Assembly (NCBI GenBank): GCA_900554485.1
Contig: USHO01000022.1
Span: 1-13,692, forward strand
Reading direction: 5' to 3'
DNA: 13,692 bases
DNA from: an uncultured Eubacteriales bacterium
GTDB lineage: Bacteria > Bacillota > Clostridia > Christensenellales > Borkfalkiaceae
Below the pieces are notes generated by a model. That model was not told the DNA's origin. It saw only the letters and a program-made list of their open reading frames with translations, and made no database searches. The position numbers and the translations under genes are program-made. Below, in pieces: positions 7,389-13,692 of the stretch. Every line of letters starts with the position of its first letter. Position 1 is the stretch's first letter.

Positions 7389-9686
7389 TTAAATGTCGTA
7401 GCGCGACAGAATTTCGGACGGGCTTTGCGTCAGTACGAACAGATACGGTATAAGCGAAATGCCCACCATGATAAGCGAACTTACGACAAACGCCGCCGCG
7501 GTAAGTCCTATAAACGCTCCGAACGCCACGTTCATAACCGCATATCTCGCGCAGAGCAATGCCGTCACGACTATAAAGCCCGCAAGATAGGTTATCAGGT
7601 TGCCGAACACAGCCGCCATGGTCTCCTTGAACAACAGGTTGCCTTTGTTTACGCCTATCGCGCGATAAACGCCGTATTCCTTGCTGTTTTTGACGCTGCC
7701 CGACTTTTCGATGAAGAAATAGATGAGGTACATAAGCACCGCAACCGCGATGAAGACGTACAGGCTTTTAAGCGCGGCATTCAGTTCTTCTTTGTTCTTC
7801 GCCTGCTGCATCGCCGAAACGTCGGCTTTTACGACGCCTCTGTCGGTAAGCCTTTGTTCGAGCGCGGCGAGTTGTTCTCCGCCGCTTGTGGAAATCTCGA
7901 AATAATAGTTCGATTCGTTGCCAAGGGCGTCGAGGTTGGGCGATATATACACGAAAATGTTATCAAGCGCAGCCTCGGTAACGTAGATACGGATGTCCGT
8001 CGTCATCACCGTGCGCGTAAGTTGAAATTTACGGATATACATCGGGTAACTGTCGGTAAGCGATATGAATTCGGGCGATTTTAAGAGCGTCGCGTTGGCG
8101 ATTTCCATACGATAATCGGCTTGCGTGGTGTCGCTCATCATCTTATACACGGCGTTACGGTTTATCTCGACGACGCACTGGTTGTTGCTTAAATCGAGCG
8201 TTTCGCCATCGTATACGCAGATTTCAGCCGAATAACTGTTTATCGTTCTGTACGTTTCGGAGTCGATGAAATCCGATCCGAAAAACAAATTCGTATTGTC
8301 GGTGAAACGTATTTCCTGATAGACGCTTAAAAAGTTCACATAGTCGACGCGGTTGAAGTAAACGTAAGGGTTATTCCCCTCGACTATGCCGCTTACGGCG
8401 TAATCCTTTTCAAAGAGGATAAGCGAAAGCGAACGGTCGTTTTCGAGTTCCTCTATTCTGAGTTTGTCTTTAAGCGTTTCGGCAAGAGCGCGGGTTATAA
8501 GCACCTGTTTTTCGCCCGGCATGTCGCCGAACTGAAGTTTCATACTCTCCGCCGTGTCGGTCTTTTTCAAAGCGCGCGGCGCGTAATTCGCCGTAATGCC
8601 CGAAAGCGATTGCAGATTGTTGTAAGAAAAACCGCCCTCTGCGTAGTCCATCTCGAAGAAGTCTATCGTATCGTACAGCGACGGGTTGAGTTTTCTGACC
8701 TCGGAATAGTTGCCCATGCCGACGTACACGCTGTCGTCGTCGAGCGGCTTGTTATCCGCTTTTACCGACAACGCCTCGAATGCGAAAAACGAGAAGAAAC
8801 ACACCGCTACCGCCATGGCGAAAATGAAAATCTGTTTGAAGATGTTTCCGCCCGCCCCCGACTTATCCTTATCCGCGTGCAGCGAACGAAGAATGTTTTT
8901 TAGCGTGAACAGTTTACCGTTTTTCTTTGCCGTACTTTGATGAAAGTCGGTAAGATCGGCGGCGTTTACGGGTTCTTCTTTGACGTTGCCGTAAGTTATG
9001 TCGGCAAGTTCCGCCTCGTCTATTTCGGCGTCGTCGACAAGTTGACCGTCGACGAGTTTTATGTGGCTGTCGGCGTACTTTTTGATAAGCGTGACTTCGT
9101 GTGTTACAAGCACCACGAGTTTTGTTTTGGATATTTCTTTCAGAATATCCATTACTTTATAGGTGTTCTGCGCGTCGAGGTTGCCGGTAGGCTCGTCCGC
9201 AAGAATTACGTCCGCGCCCTTTATAAGCGCGCGGGCAATCGCAACCCTTTGCTTTTGTCCGCCCGAAAGCGCGTCGCCCTGCTTGTTCTTGAACCTCTCC
9301 ATATCGACGAGTTTAAGAACTTCTTCGCTGCGGCGTTCTATCTCTTTTTCGTCCTTGAAACCCGCAAGCAACATTGCGTTGCGCATGATTTCGGCGATCG
9401 TATAGCCGCGTTCGAGATAGTAGTTCTGAAAGATAAAGCCTATCTTGCGGTTGCGGATACGGTCCGCGTTGCCGCTCATCGTTTCGCCGTCTATGGTGAT
9501 TTTGCCGCTGTCGGCTTTCTCCAGACCGCCGAAGATGTTCAAAAGCGTCGTTTTACCGCTGCCCGATTTACCGAATATAGCGACAAGCCCTTTATCCGGC
9601 AGATCGAACGAAACGCCTTTAAGTACCTGATTTCTCGCCGACGAATGGGGGTTGAAAGTCTTTTTTATGTTTTCTACGCGAATCAT
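7389..9686 (-). CDS. ABC transporter ATPase-permease fusion, MacB/FtsX-like (half-transporter 2)
   Basis: 765 residues. The ATPase domain (1-215) has Walker A GKSGSGKTT at 39-47, Q87, signature LSGGQ at 140-144, Walker B ending in E165 and switch H196, all intact. A strongly acidic linker (about 217-250) precedes TM1 (284-304). The outside domain is about 336 residues (305-640), clearly larger than that of its partner. TM2 (641-659), TM3 (690-712) and TM4 (723-750) follow, with the FtsX motif YGVYRAIGVNKGN after TM2. The ATG follows the upstream TAA with no gap, and the binding site AAGGGGG lies within the last codons of the upstream gene, so the two are made together and probably pair as a heterodimer. 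Distinct outside domains argue for two roles rather than simple redundancy. It is not BceB, which has ten helices and a separate ATPase. Cargo is unknown. Confidence 0.9.
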   Translation of the reverse strand: MIRVENIKKTFNPHSSARNQVLKGVSFDLPDKGLVAIFGKSGSGKTTLLNIFGGLEKADSGKITIDGETMSGNADRIRNRKIGFIFQNYYLERGYTIAEIMRNAMLLAGFKDEKEIERRSEEVLKLVDMERFKNKQGDALSGGQKQRVAIARALIKGADVILADEPTGNLDAQNTYKVMDILKEISKTKLVVLVTHEVTLIKKYADSHIKLVDGQLVDDAEIDEAELADITYGNVKEEPVNAADLTDFHQSTAKKNGKLFTLKNILRSLHADKDKSGAGGNIFKQIFIFAMAVAVCFFSFFAFEALSVKADNKPLDDDSVYVGMGNYSEVRKLNPSLYDTIDFFEMDYAEGGFSYNNLQSLSGITANYAPRALKKTDTAESMKLQFGDMPGEKQVLITRALAETLKDKLRIEELENDRSLSLILFEKDYAVSGIVEGNNPYVYFNRVDYVNFLSVYQEIRFTDNTNLFFGSDFIDSETYRTINSYSAEICVYDGETLDLSNNQCVVEINRNAVYKMMSDTTQADYRMEIANATLLKSPEFISLTDSYPMYIRKFQLTRTVMTTDIRIYVTEAALDNIFVYISPNLDALGNESNYYFEISTSGGEQLAALEQRLTDRGVVKADVSAMQQAKNKEELNAALKSLYVFIAVAVLMYLIYFFIEKSGSVKNSKEYGVYRAIGVNKGNLLFKETMAAVFGNLITYLAGFIVVTALLCARYAVMNVAFGAFIGLTAAAFVVSSLIMVGISLIPYLFVLTQSPSEILSRYDI

Positions 9687-11750
9687 TTATTTAGACCCCC
9701 TTCTTAAAGATTTACGGATAGATTGTCCGTTTATGCTCCTGTTAAAGCCGAACGCAACGCACTCTACGATCAAAAGCAGCATTATTTCAACGAAGAAGTA
9801 ATTCCCCGCCGATATGAACGGCAGCGTACTGAACGGGATAAGCGTCGCTATCAGGCTGACGACAGGCAAAAGCACCAGCGTCGGCAGGAAAATCAGAGCC
9901 ATCTGCACATACAACGAACGCGAAGATATCTTTCTGGAAATGCCAAGCGTTCTGTAAACCGCGAAATCCGCCTGAAATATCTTTACCGAGCGCATGAATA
10001 TCACGGATATAAGCATCGCAAACAAAAGGCTTGCCGCAATCAGCGCGAGATACCACAAAACATTGCTCGTAAACACGTCGCCCGCGTTCTGAACGTATAC
10101 GTCCGAATCGGAAAGCATGCCCATATAGCCGTCGGGCAGGTTTTTGACCGCCGCTTTCGCGTCGGCATCGCTCGCGTAATACAACGCGCTCTGCACCGAC
10201 GTTTCGTCTTTATCGAACATCGCGGCGTAATCTTCGGAATTCATCTCGACGATAAGTCCGCTTACATCCTCATTCTTTTTGTTCGACGTAAGCACGATAT
10301 AGGATTTATCGGTCTTCGCGTTGAAGACTACCTGTTTGCCGTCCGCCGCGTAGAAGTTTGAATTTACGAGGTTTATTTCGCCCGCCGCGAGGTCTTCGTT
10401 CACGACGAACGTGAAAACCGTGGTTTCGTTGTTGCCGAGTTTCATAACCGTGTTCACGGCTTGCATTTTTTTGCCGTAAGCGTTCAAATCGTCGTACCCC
10501 AGATACAGTTTCGGTTCTGTTAAATCCACCGTGGTTTTCAGCGTGATATTTTTAATGCCTATTTCGGCATTTACGATCATGTTTTTAATCGTTTCCGCGT
10601 CGCCGTCCTCGGATTTGGACATAATCAGCACGGCATTGCCCGCCTCGGGGCAATATTTATACGGATCGTACAGGCAGGTCAGCGTATAAGAACTGCTCAG
10701 CCCGCCGCGTTTGGGCAGATTTATCGAAAATTCCGACAGGTTTCTGTCAAGCAGGAAAAATCCCGCTTTCGTATGCCCCGCGACCTCGTCGAGATCGGTC
10801 TGCGTTATCGCGTTGGATCGGTCAGACAAAATCACTTTGCCGCTTACGCCCGTTCCGTCAAGCGGAACCTGCGTCGGTCGTATCAGCGAATTGCCGAATA
10901 CCGAAATCACGAGAAACAGCGTTATCGCGCACACGAACAACGCAAAACTCATCATCGCCGTGAATTTCGGGCGGCTTTTATAGTTGAGCGTGCCTATGTG
11001 CATCGTATTTTTGAAATTCTGCCACCTGCCGGACTTTACTTCTTCTTTATCTTCGCTCGTCTTCGGCTCGGGCTTTTTTATAACGTTGTCTTCTTTGACC
11101 GAACCGTCGAAAATCGTAACTCTTCTCGTCGCGTACTCTACGAAAAATTCGGGGTTGTGCGTGACGACTATAACGAGTTTGTCTTTGGATACGGCTTTGA
11201 GCAGCGCGGCGACTTCTTTACTCGCCTTTACGTCGAGGTTGCCGGTAGGCTCGTCCGCAAGAATTATCGGGCTGTCTTTCGCCAACGCCCTCGCTATTAC
11301 GGTACGCTGTTTTTCGCCGCCCGAAAGTTTACTGCCTTTACGGTTCTTCTGCGCCGTAAGCCATACCTTTGCGATAAGGTCTTCGGCGATTTTGCGGCGT
11401 TCGGCTTTGTCTTCGACGCGCAACAGCGCGAGTTCTACGTTTTCGAGTACGGTAAGGTTTTCGATTATGTTGAAATCCTGAAAGATCATCGCGATGTTTT
11501 TTTCGCGGTACTTTTCCCAGTCGGTCTCGGAATAATGCGAAGTTTCCGCGCCGTTGAAATACAACTCGCCCTCTTCGTAACTGTCGTTCGCCGCGATGAC
11601 GTTCAGAAGCGTCGACTTACCGCTGCCGCTCTCGCCCTCTATCGTTACGAACTCGTTATAATCGAAATCGAGGTTGACCCCTCTGATACCGATCGTCAGA
11701 ATATCGTTGCTGTCGTAAATTTTTCCTATGTTCTTCAGTCGTAACAGCAA
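9687..11750 (-). CDS. ABC transporter ATPase-permease fusion, MacB/FtsX-like (half-transporter 1)
   Basis: 687 residues from the TTG start. Residues 1-220 are an ABC ATPase of the MacB/LolD type: Walker A GESGSGKST at 39-47, Q-loop Q91, signature LSGGE at 142-146, Walker B ending in E167, switch H198. A charged linker leads to TM1 (about 266-286), then an outside domain of about 275 residues (287-561). TM2 (562-584), TM3 (614-637) and TM4 (647-669) follow. The loop after TM2 carries FAVYRTLGISRK, the typical FtsX-permease coupling motif. Four helices with one large loop between TM1 and TM2 is MacB-like topology, in which ATP hydrolysis drives mechanical movement across the membrane rather than classical import. 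The stop directly abuts the next start. It shares 36 identical nucleotides with the next gene at Walker B. Cargo is unknown; peptide or lipoprotein handling is inference. Confidence 0.88.
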   Translation of the reverse strand: MLLRLKNIGKIYDSNDILTIGIRGVNLDFDYNEFVTIEGESGSGKSTLLNVIAANDSYEEGELYFNGAETSHYSETDWEKYREKNIAMIFQDFNIIENLTVLENVELALLRVEDKAERRKIAEDLIAKVWLTAQKNRKGSKLSGGEKQRTVIARALAKDSPIILADEPTGNLDVKASKEVAALLKAVSKDKLVIVVTHNPEFFVEYATRRVTIFDGSVKEDNVIKKPEPKTSEDKEEVKSGRWQNFKNTMHIGTLNYKSRPKFTAMMSFALFVCAITLFLVISVFGNSLIRPTQVPLDGTGVSGKVILSDRSNAITQTDLDEVAGHTKAGFFLLDRNLSEFSINLPKRGGLSSSYTLTCLYDPYKYCPEAGNAVLIMSKSEDGDAETIKNMIVNAEIGIKNITLKTTVDLTEPKLYLGYDDLNAYGKKMQAVNTVMKLGNNETTVFTFVVNEDLAAGEINLVNSNFYAADGKQVVFNAKTDKSYIVLTSNKKNEDVSGLIVEMNSEDYAAMFDKDETSVQSALYYASDADAKAAVKNLPDGYMGMLSDSDVYVQNAGDVFTSNVLWYLALIAASLLFAMLISVIFMRSVKIFQADFAVYRTLGISRKISSRSLYVQMALIFLPTLVLLPVVSLIATLIPFSTLPFISAGNYFFVEIMLLLIVECVAFGFNRSINGQSIRKSLRRGSK

Positions 11751-11757
11751 TTTGAAT

Positions 11758-11763
11758 CTCCTT
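11758..11763 (-). promoter_or_regulatory. Ribosome binding site fixing the TTG start of the first ABC gene
   Basis: AAGGAG lies 7 nt upstream of TTG at 11750-11748, the ideal spacing. The same frame extends upstream to another TTG at 11789, but that one falls inside inverted repeat B, has no ribosome binding site, and would add 13 residues with no counterpart at the usual start of an ABC ATPase. Confidence 0.85.
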
Positions 11764-11781
11764 GCAAAATTATCGTTTCGG

Positions 11782-11797
11782 GTTAGCAAGTGCTAAC
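11782..11797. promoter_or_regulatory. Inverted repeat B, candidate downstream operator
   Basis: GTTAGCA and TGCTAAC form a perfect 7-bp palindrome around a 2-nt centre (AG on the plus strand). It has the same GTTAG-N6-CTAAC core as inverted repeat A. It lies in the leader near +90, with about 18 nt between its edge and the AAGGAG ribosome binding site. Centre-to-centre distance to site A is 158 bp. The short centre suits a DNA-binding dimer better than an RNA hairpin, though a 6-bp stem with a tetraloop is possible. Half of it resembles the HrcA CIRCE half-site, but the spacing does not fit. Confidence 0.55.
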
Positions 11798-11886
11798 TGC
11801 GTGATATTTTTTTACCGGTCTCAAAGACCGGCTTTTAAGCAATTAAAGGCAGATACCTTTTTTATCCGTCCGTTTTCACGCACGTG

Positions 11887-11915
11887 AGTATAGCACAATA
11901 CCTACCCGTTGTCAA
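11887..11915 (-). promoter_or_regulatory. Sigma-70-type promoter of the ABC/lipoprotein operon
   Basis: On the minus strand the -35 box is TTGACA (11915-11910, exact consensus). The spacer is 17 bp (11909-11893). The -10 box is TATACT (11892-11887), preceded by TGC, giving an extended -10. Transcription should start near 11880, leaving a leader of about 130 nt before the TTG start at 11750. It stands between inverted repeat A and inverted repeat B, which share a core. It is the only near-consensus promoter I noticed in the window. Confidence 0.85.
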
Positions 11916-11933
11916 TAAAACGCTACGGAATTT

Positions 11934-11961
11934 CCAAAAGTTAGTCTGGGCTAACTTTTGG
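11934..11961. promoter_or_regulatory. Inverted repeat A, candidate upstream operator
   Basis: Perfect 11-bp arms CCAAAAGTTAG (11934-11944) and CTAACTTTTGG (11951-11961) with a 6-nt spacer TCTGGG. The inner core is GTTAG-N6-CTAAC (11940-11955). It covers the last codons and stop of ecfA and ends 18 bp upstream of the -35 box of the ABC operon promoter; its centre is near -67. As RNA it could fold, but it is AT-rich and followed by AAATTCC rather than a U run, so it is a poor terminator. A second site with the same core lies in the leader. Binding of a dimeric regulator is inferred. Confidence 0.55.
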
Positions 11962-13383
11962 CGTATCCGATTGGTTTTCAAAAAATTCGTCGACCGTTTT
12001 TTTGTCGCCCGATTTATAGGTTTTTCCGTCTTTTATCCACACCGAACGATCGCAGAGCGCGGCGGCGCAACGCTTATCGTGCGTAACGGTGATCATCGTA
12101 TTGTTCGTCGCTTCGTGCAGGCGGTTAAGCACCTCTGCCATCTTGCACAGACCTTTATAATCCTGCCCGACGGTAGGCTCGTCCAGTATCAGCACTTCGG
12201 GGTCGGTCGCGACGACCGCAGCAATCGAAACTCTGCGTTTCTGCCCCTCCGAAAGCGACTGCGGATGACGGTCGTACAAATGCTTTATGCCGAATTTTTC
12301 GGCTATTTCGTCGGCATATTCGTCAGACTTCGCGCCGAATTTTATTTCCTTTTCGACGGTCGGCATAAACAGTTGATAATCGGGGTTCTGATAGACGACG
12401 CCGACTTTTTTATACCACTTTTTACTCTGTTTGCCCTTCTGCCCGAACTTGTCGTCTATGTTCTGCAAAATCACCCCGCGCGATGGTTTTTCAAGTCGGG
12501 ATATAAGCCTTAAAAGCGTGGTCTTTCCGCATCCGTTTTCGCCAAGCAGTACCAGACGCGACCCCTTTAACACGTCGAAGGTCACGCCCTTCAGTATATC
12601 GCGGTCTTTTACCGAAAACGCCACGTCGGACAGCGAAAACACCGGCAGAGTGCCTTTGAATTTACGGCAGACGTCGGATATTTCGGTCGACTGCTGTTTA
12701 AGATAACTTTCTTTGTCGGTTATCTCGCTTACGCTCTTATTGCCGACGTGGAAGACTTTGTCGACGAACGGCAACACCATGTCAAGCCTGTGTTCGATAA
12801 CGACTATGCAATATCCCGCTTTCGCAAGCGATTTCAGCGTGGACATAAGCATCCCCGCGCCGGACGTGTCGAGGTTCGCCAGCGGTTCGTCGAGAATGAC
12901 TATCTTCTGCCCCATCGCGAGGGTGGACGCCGTTATAAGTCTCTGTTTCTGCCCGCCCGACAGTTTGCGGCTGTGCCACGACTTGTCGAGTTTCATCAGC
13001 CGACAGACCGTGTCTATCTGCTTGCTTATTTTTTCCGGCGAAAACGCGAGGTTTTCGCAACCGAAAGCGATTTCGTCTTCTACGGTTTTCTGTATTATCT
13101 GCTCGTCGGCGTTCTGCAAAACGACGCCGACCTTGCGGCACACCTCGCCGAGACGTCTGCCTTTTATGTCTTCGCCGTTTATAAGCACTTCGCCTTTTAA
13201 TTCGCCGTCGGTGATATTCGGGATAATTCCGCTTATTATATACAAAAGCGTGCTTTTACCTTCGCCCGAATGCCCCGAAACGAGGTTTACTTCGCCGTAA
13301 GAAAGCGCGATGTTTACGTTTTCGAGTATCCGCGTTTTCCCGTCGTACGAAAAATCGACGTTTTTAAGTTCTATTGCGTTCAT
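11941..13383 (-). CDS. ecfA: ECF transporter double ATPase (fused EcfA-EcfA', YkoD-like)
   Basis: 480 residues holding two complete ABC ATPase domains in one chain, the arrangement of YkoD/CbiO-type fusions that power ECF importers. Domain 1 (about 3-220): Walker A GHSGEGKST at 37-45, Q-loop Q90, signature LSGGQ at 141-145, Walker B ending in catalytic E166, switch H198. Domain 2 (about 248-465): Walker A GENGCGKTT at 281-289, Q332, signature LSEGQ at 377-381, E402, H435. All catalytic residues are present in both halves. The second signature has Glu in place of the middle Gly, so the two composite ATP sites differ. The ATG overlaps the ecfT stop by 4 nt (ATGA), with GGTGGTG just upstream as a weak ribosome binding site. 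The last codons and TAA stop lie inside a perfect 11-bp inverted repeat (11934-11961). No T-rich terminator follows. The function is ATP-driven uptake of an unidentified micronutrient. Confidence 0.9.
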   Translation of the reverse strand: MNAIELKNVDFSYDGKTRILENVNIALSYGEVNLVSGHSGEGKSTLLYIISGIIPNITDGELKGEVLINGEDIKGRRLGEVCRKVGVVLQNADEQIIQKTVEDEIAFGCENLAFSPEKISKQIDTVCRLMKLDKSWHSRKLSGGQKQRLITASTLAMGQKIVILDEPLANLDTSGAGMLMSTLKSLAKAGYCIVVIEHRLDMVLPFVDKVFHVGNKSVSEITDKESYLKQQSTEISDVCRKFKGTLPVFSLSDVAFSVKDRDILKGVTFDVLKGSRLVLLGENGCGKTTLLRLISRLEKPSRGVILQNIDDKFGQKGKQSKKWYKKVGVVYQNPDYQLFMPTVEKEIKFGAKSDEYADEIAEKFGIKHLYDRHPQSLSEGQKRRVSIAAVVATDPEVLILDEPTVGQDYKGLCKMAEVLNRLHEATNNTMITVTHDKRCAAALCDRSVWIKDGKTYKSGDKKTVDEFFENQSDTPKVSPD

Positions 13384-13692
13384 AACACCACCGTGAGCGC
13401 CGCGCCCGCGGCGATACCTAAAATAAACAGCGCGTCGGATATGCAGAGCGTCTCTTTTTTATAGACCGTATACGGCGTTTTTTCAAGCGAAAATCCGCGC
13501 GTTTCGACCGACAGCGACAGCGTGTCCGAAATGTTCACCAATCGCATCACCAACGGCACAAGAAACGCCCTGTAAAAGATTTTCGGATTCAGCGCGCTGC
13601 CCGCTCCGCGGGTTTTCATAGCCTCGCGCACTCTCTGTTTTTCGGCGCGCAGCACAGGCGGAAACGAAGTCGCTATCAGCATGCCGAGCGTT
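13380..13692 (-). CDS. ecfT: ECF transporter membrane coupling protein EcfT (CbiQ/YkoC-like), C-terminal part
   Basis: Partial gene: the frame stays open to the window edge, so its start is outside and only the last 103 residues are seen. EcfT is the transmembrane scaffold of energy-coupling factor importers. It joins the ATPases to a substrate-binding S protein that captures a vitamin or metal. The visible part begins with the family pattern of small and proline residues (ATSFPPVLRAEKQR) leading to the first coupling motif KTRGAG. About 40 residues later comes the second, ETRGFS. These two Ala-Arg-Gly-like motifs end the coupling helices that dock into the ATPase grooves. A last hydrophobic helix (ISDALFILGIAAGAALTVVL) closes the protein. 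Its stop overlaps the next start as ATGA, so it is translationally coupled to the double ATPase. The substrate cannot be told, because no S component is in view. Family call is firm; the symbol is generic. Confidence 0.88.
   Translation of the reverse strand, partial: TLGMLIATSFPPVLRAEKQRVREAMKTRGAGSALNPKIFYRAFLVPLVMRLVNISDTLSLSVETRGFSLEKTPYTVYKKETLCISDALFILGIAAGAALTVVL

Larger units (their letters stand above)
11751..11880 (-). other. Structured 5' leader of the ABC operon
   Basis: Predicted untranslated leader of about 130 nt. In order of transcription it holds a weak 5-bp hairpin (AAAGG/CCTTT, 11860-11845), then a GC-rich 7-bp hairpin (CCGGTCT, loop TTG, AGACCGG, 11831-11815). That hairpin is followed by T and seven A residues rather than a U run. 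Inverted repeat B (11797-11782) and the ribosome binding site come next. There is no obvious leader peptide with a ribosome binding site, and I recognise no known riboswitch or T-box consensus. The hairpin is not a standard intrinsic terminator on either strand. Confidence 0.5.

Noticed and set aside
8937..11744. Long open frames on the plus strand opposite the ABC genes (for example 10773-11744 and 8937-9707).
   Set aside because: They mirror real genes that carry complete ABC motifs, have odd Arg/Phe/Val-rich composition, and show no ribosome binding site or family motif.
7389..11750. BceAB-type bacitracin or antimicrobial peptide resistance transporter.
   Set aside because: BceB has ten helices and a separate ATPase with a linked two-component system. 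Here each protein has four helices and a fused ATPase, and no kinase or regulator is present.
11782..11797. CIRCE element for HrcA, suggested by TTAGCA and GTGCTAA half-sites.
   Set aside because: CIRCE needs TTAGCACTC-N9-GAGTGCTAA. Here the arms are separated by 2 nt, and no chaperone gene follows.
11934..11961. Iron or manganese DtxR-type box, because of TTAG and CTAA half-sites.
   Set aside because: The spacing between half-sites is much wider than in the DtxR/IdeR consensus, and the outer arms do not match.
4377..13141. Alternative minus-strand frames at 4377-4760, 9787-10056 and 12782-13141.
   Set aside because: Each lies inside a well-supported gene in another frame and has no domain, start signal or independent context.
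1..13692. CRISPR arrays, tRNA or rRNA genes, transposases, integrases, toxin-antitoxin pairs.
   Set aside because: I saw no direct-repeat arrays, cloverleaf-like sequences, or mobile-element motifs on either strand.

Overview
All genes supported in this window lie on the minus strand, so transcription runs from high to low coordinates. The organism looks like a Gram-positive (Firmicutes-type) bacterium, probably an anaerobic gut Clostridia lineage. The reasons are strong AGGAG-type ribosome binding sites, TTG starts, an ECF-type vitamin/metal transporter with a fused double ATPase, single-chain ATPase-permease ABC proteins, and large lipoproteins built from Listeria-Bacteroides (InlB B-repeat/Flg_new) modules and BspA-type leucine-rich repeats. 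A Christensenellales/Borkfalkiaceae-like source would fit, but that is a guess from gene style, not a measurement.

Layout in the direction of transcription. (1) 13692-11941: the end of an ECF transporter operon, with a partial EcfT membrane coupling protein joined by an ATGA overlap to a 480-residue EcfA with two ATPase domains. The substrate-binding S component is not in the window. (2) 11940-11751: the only real control region. It holds a near-consensus sigma-70 promoter (TTGACA, 17 bp, TATACT, with extended -10), two inverted repeats sharing the core GTTAG-N6-CTAAC on either side of it, and a leader of about 130 nt with a GC-rich hairpin. (3) 11750-7389: two consecutive MacB/FtsX-like ABC half-transporters, each with an N-terminal ATPase and a four-helix permease carrying a large outside domain. 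They abut as stop-start (TAAATG) and probably form a heterodimer. (4) 7323-4273: a 1016-residue lipoprotein with B-repeat-like modules and BspA-type leucine-rich repeats. (5) 4187-117: a 1356-residue lipoprotein with B-repeat-like modules near both ends, an Ig-like stretch, a duplicated central domain, and large parts I do not recognise. (6) 101-1: the first 33 codons of another exported protein, whose ribosome binding site begins at the preceding stop codon.

Items 3 to 6 read as one operon driven from 11915-11887. Gaps are 0, 65, 85 and 15 nt, and no canonical terminator was seen, although a very strong hairpin sits between the two lipoprotein genes. The best candidate for an undescribed system is this cassette: a paired MacB-like transporter co-expressed with at least two giant surface lipoproteins and a further exported protein, probably under a two-operator switch. 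No sensor kinase, response regulator or repressor gene is visible. The link between transporter and lipoproteins is inferred from gene order only.
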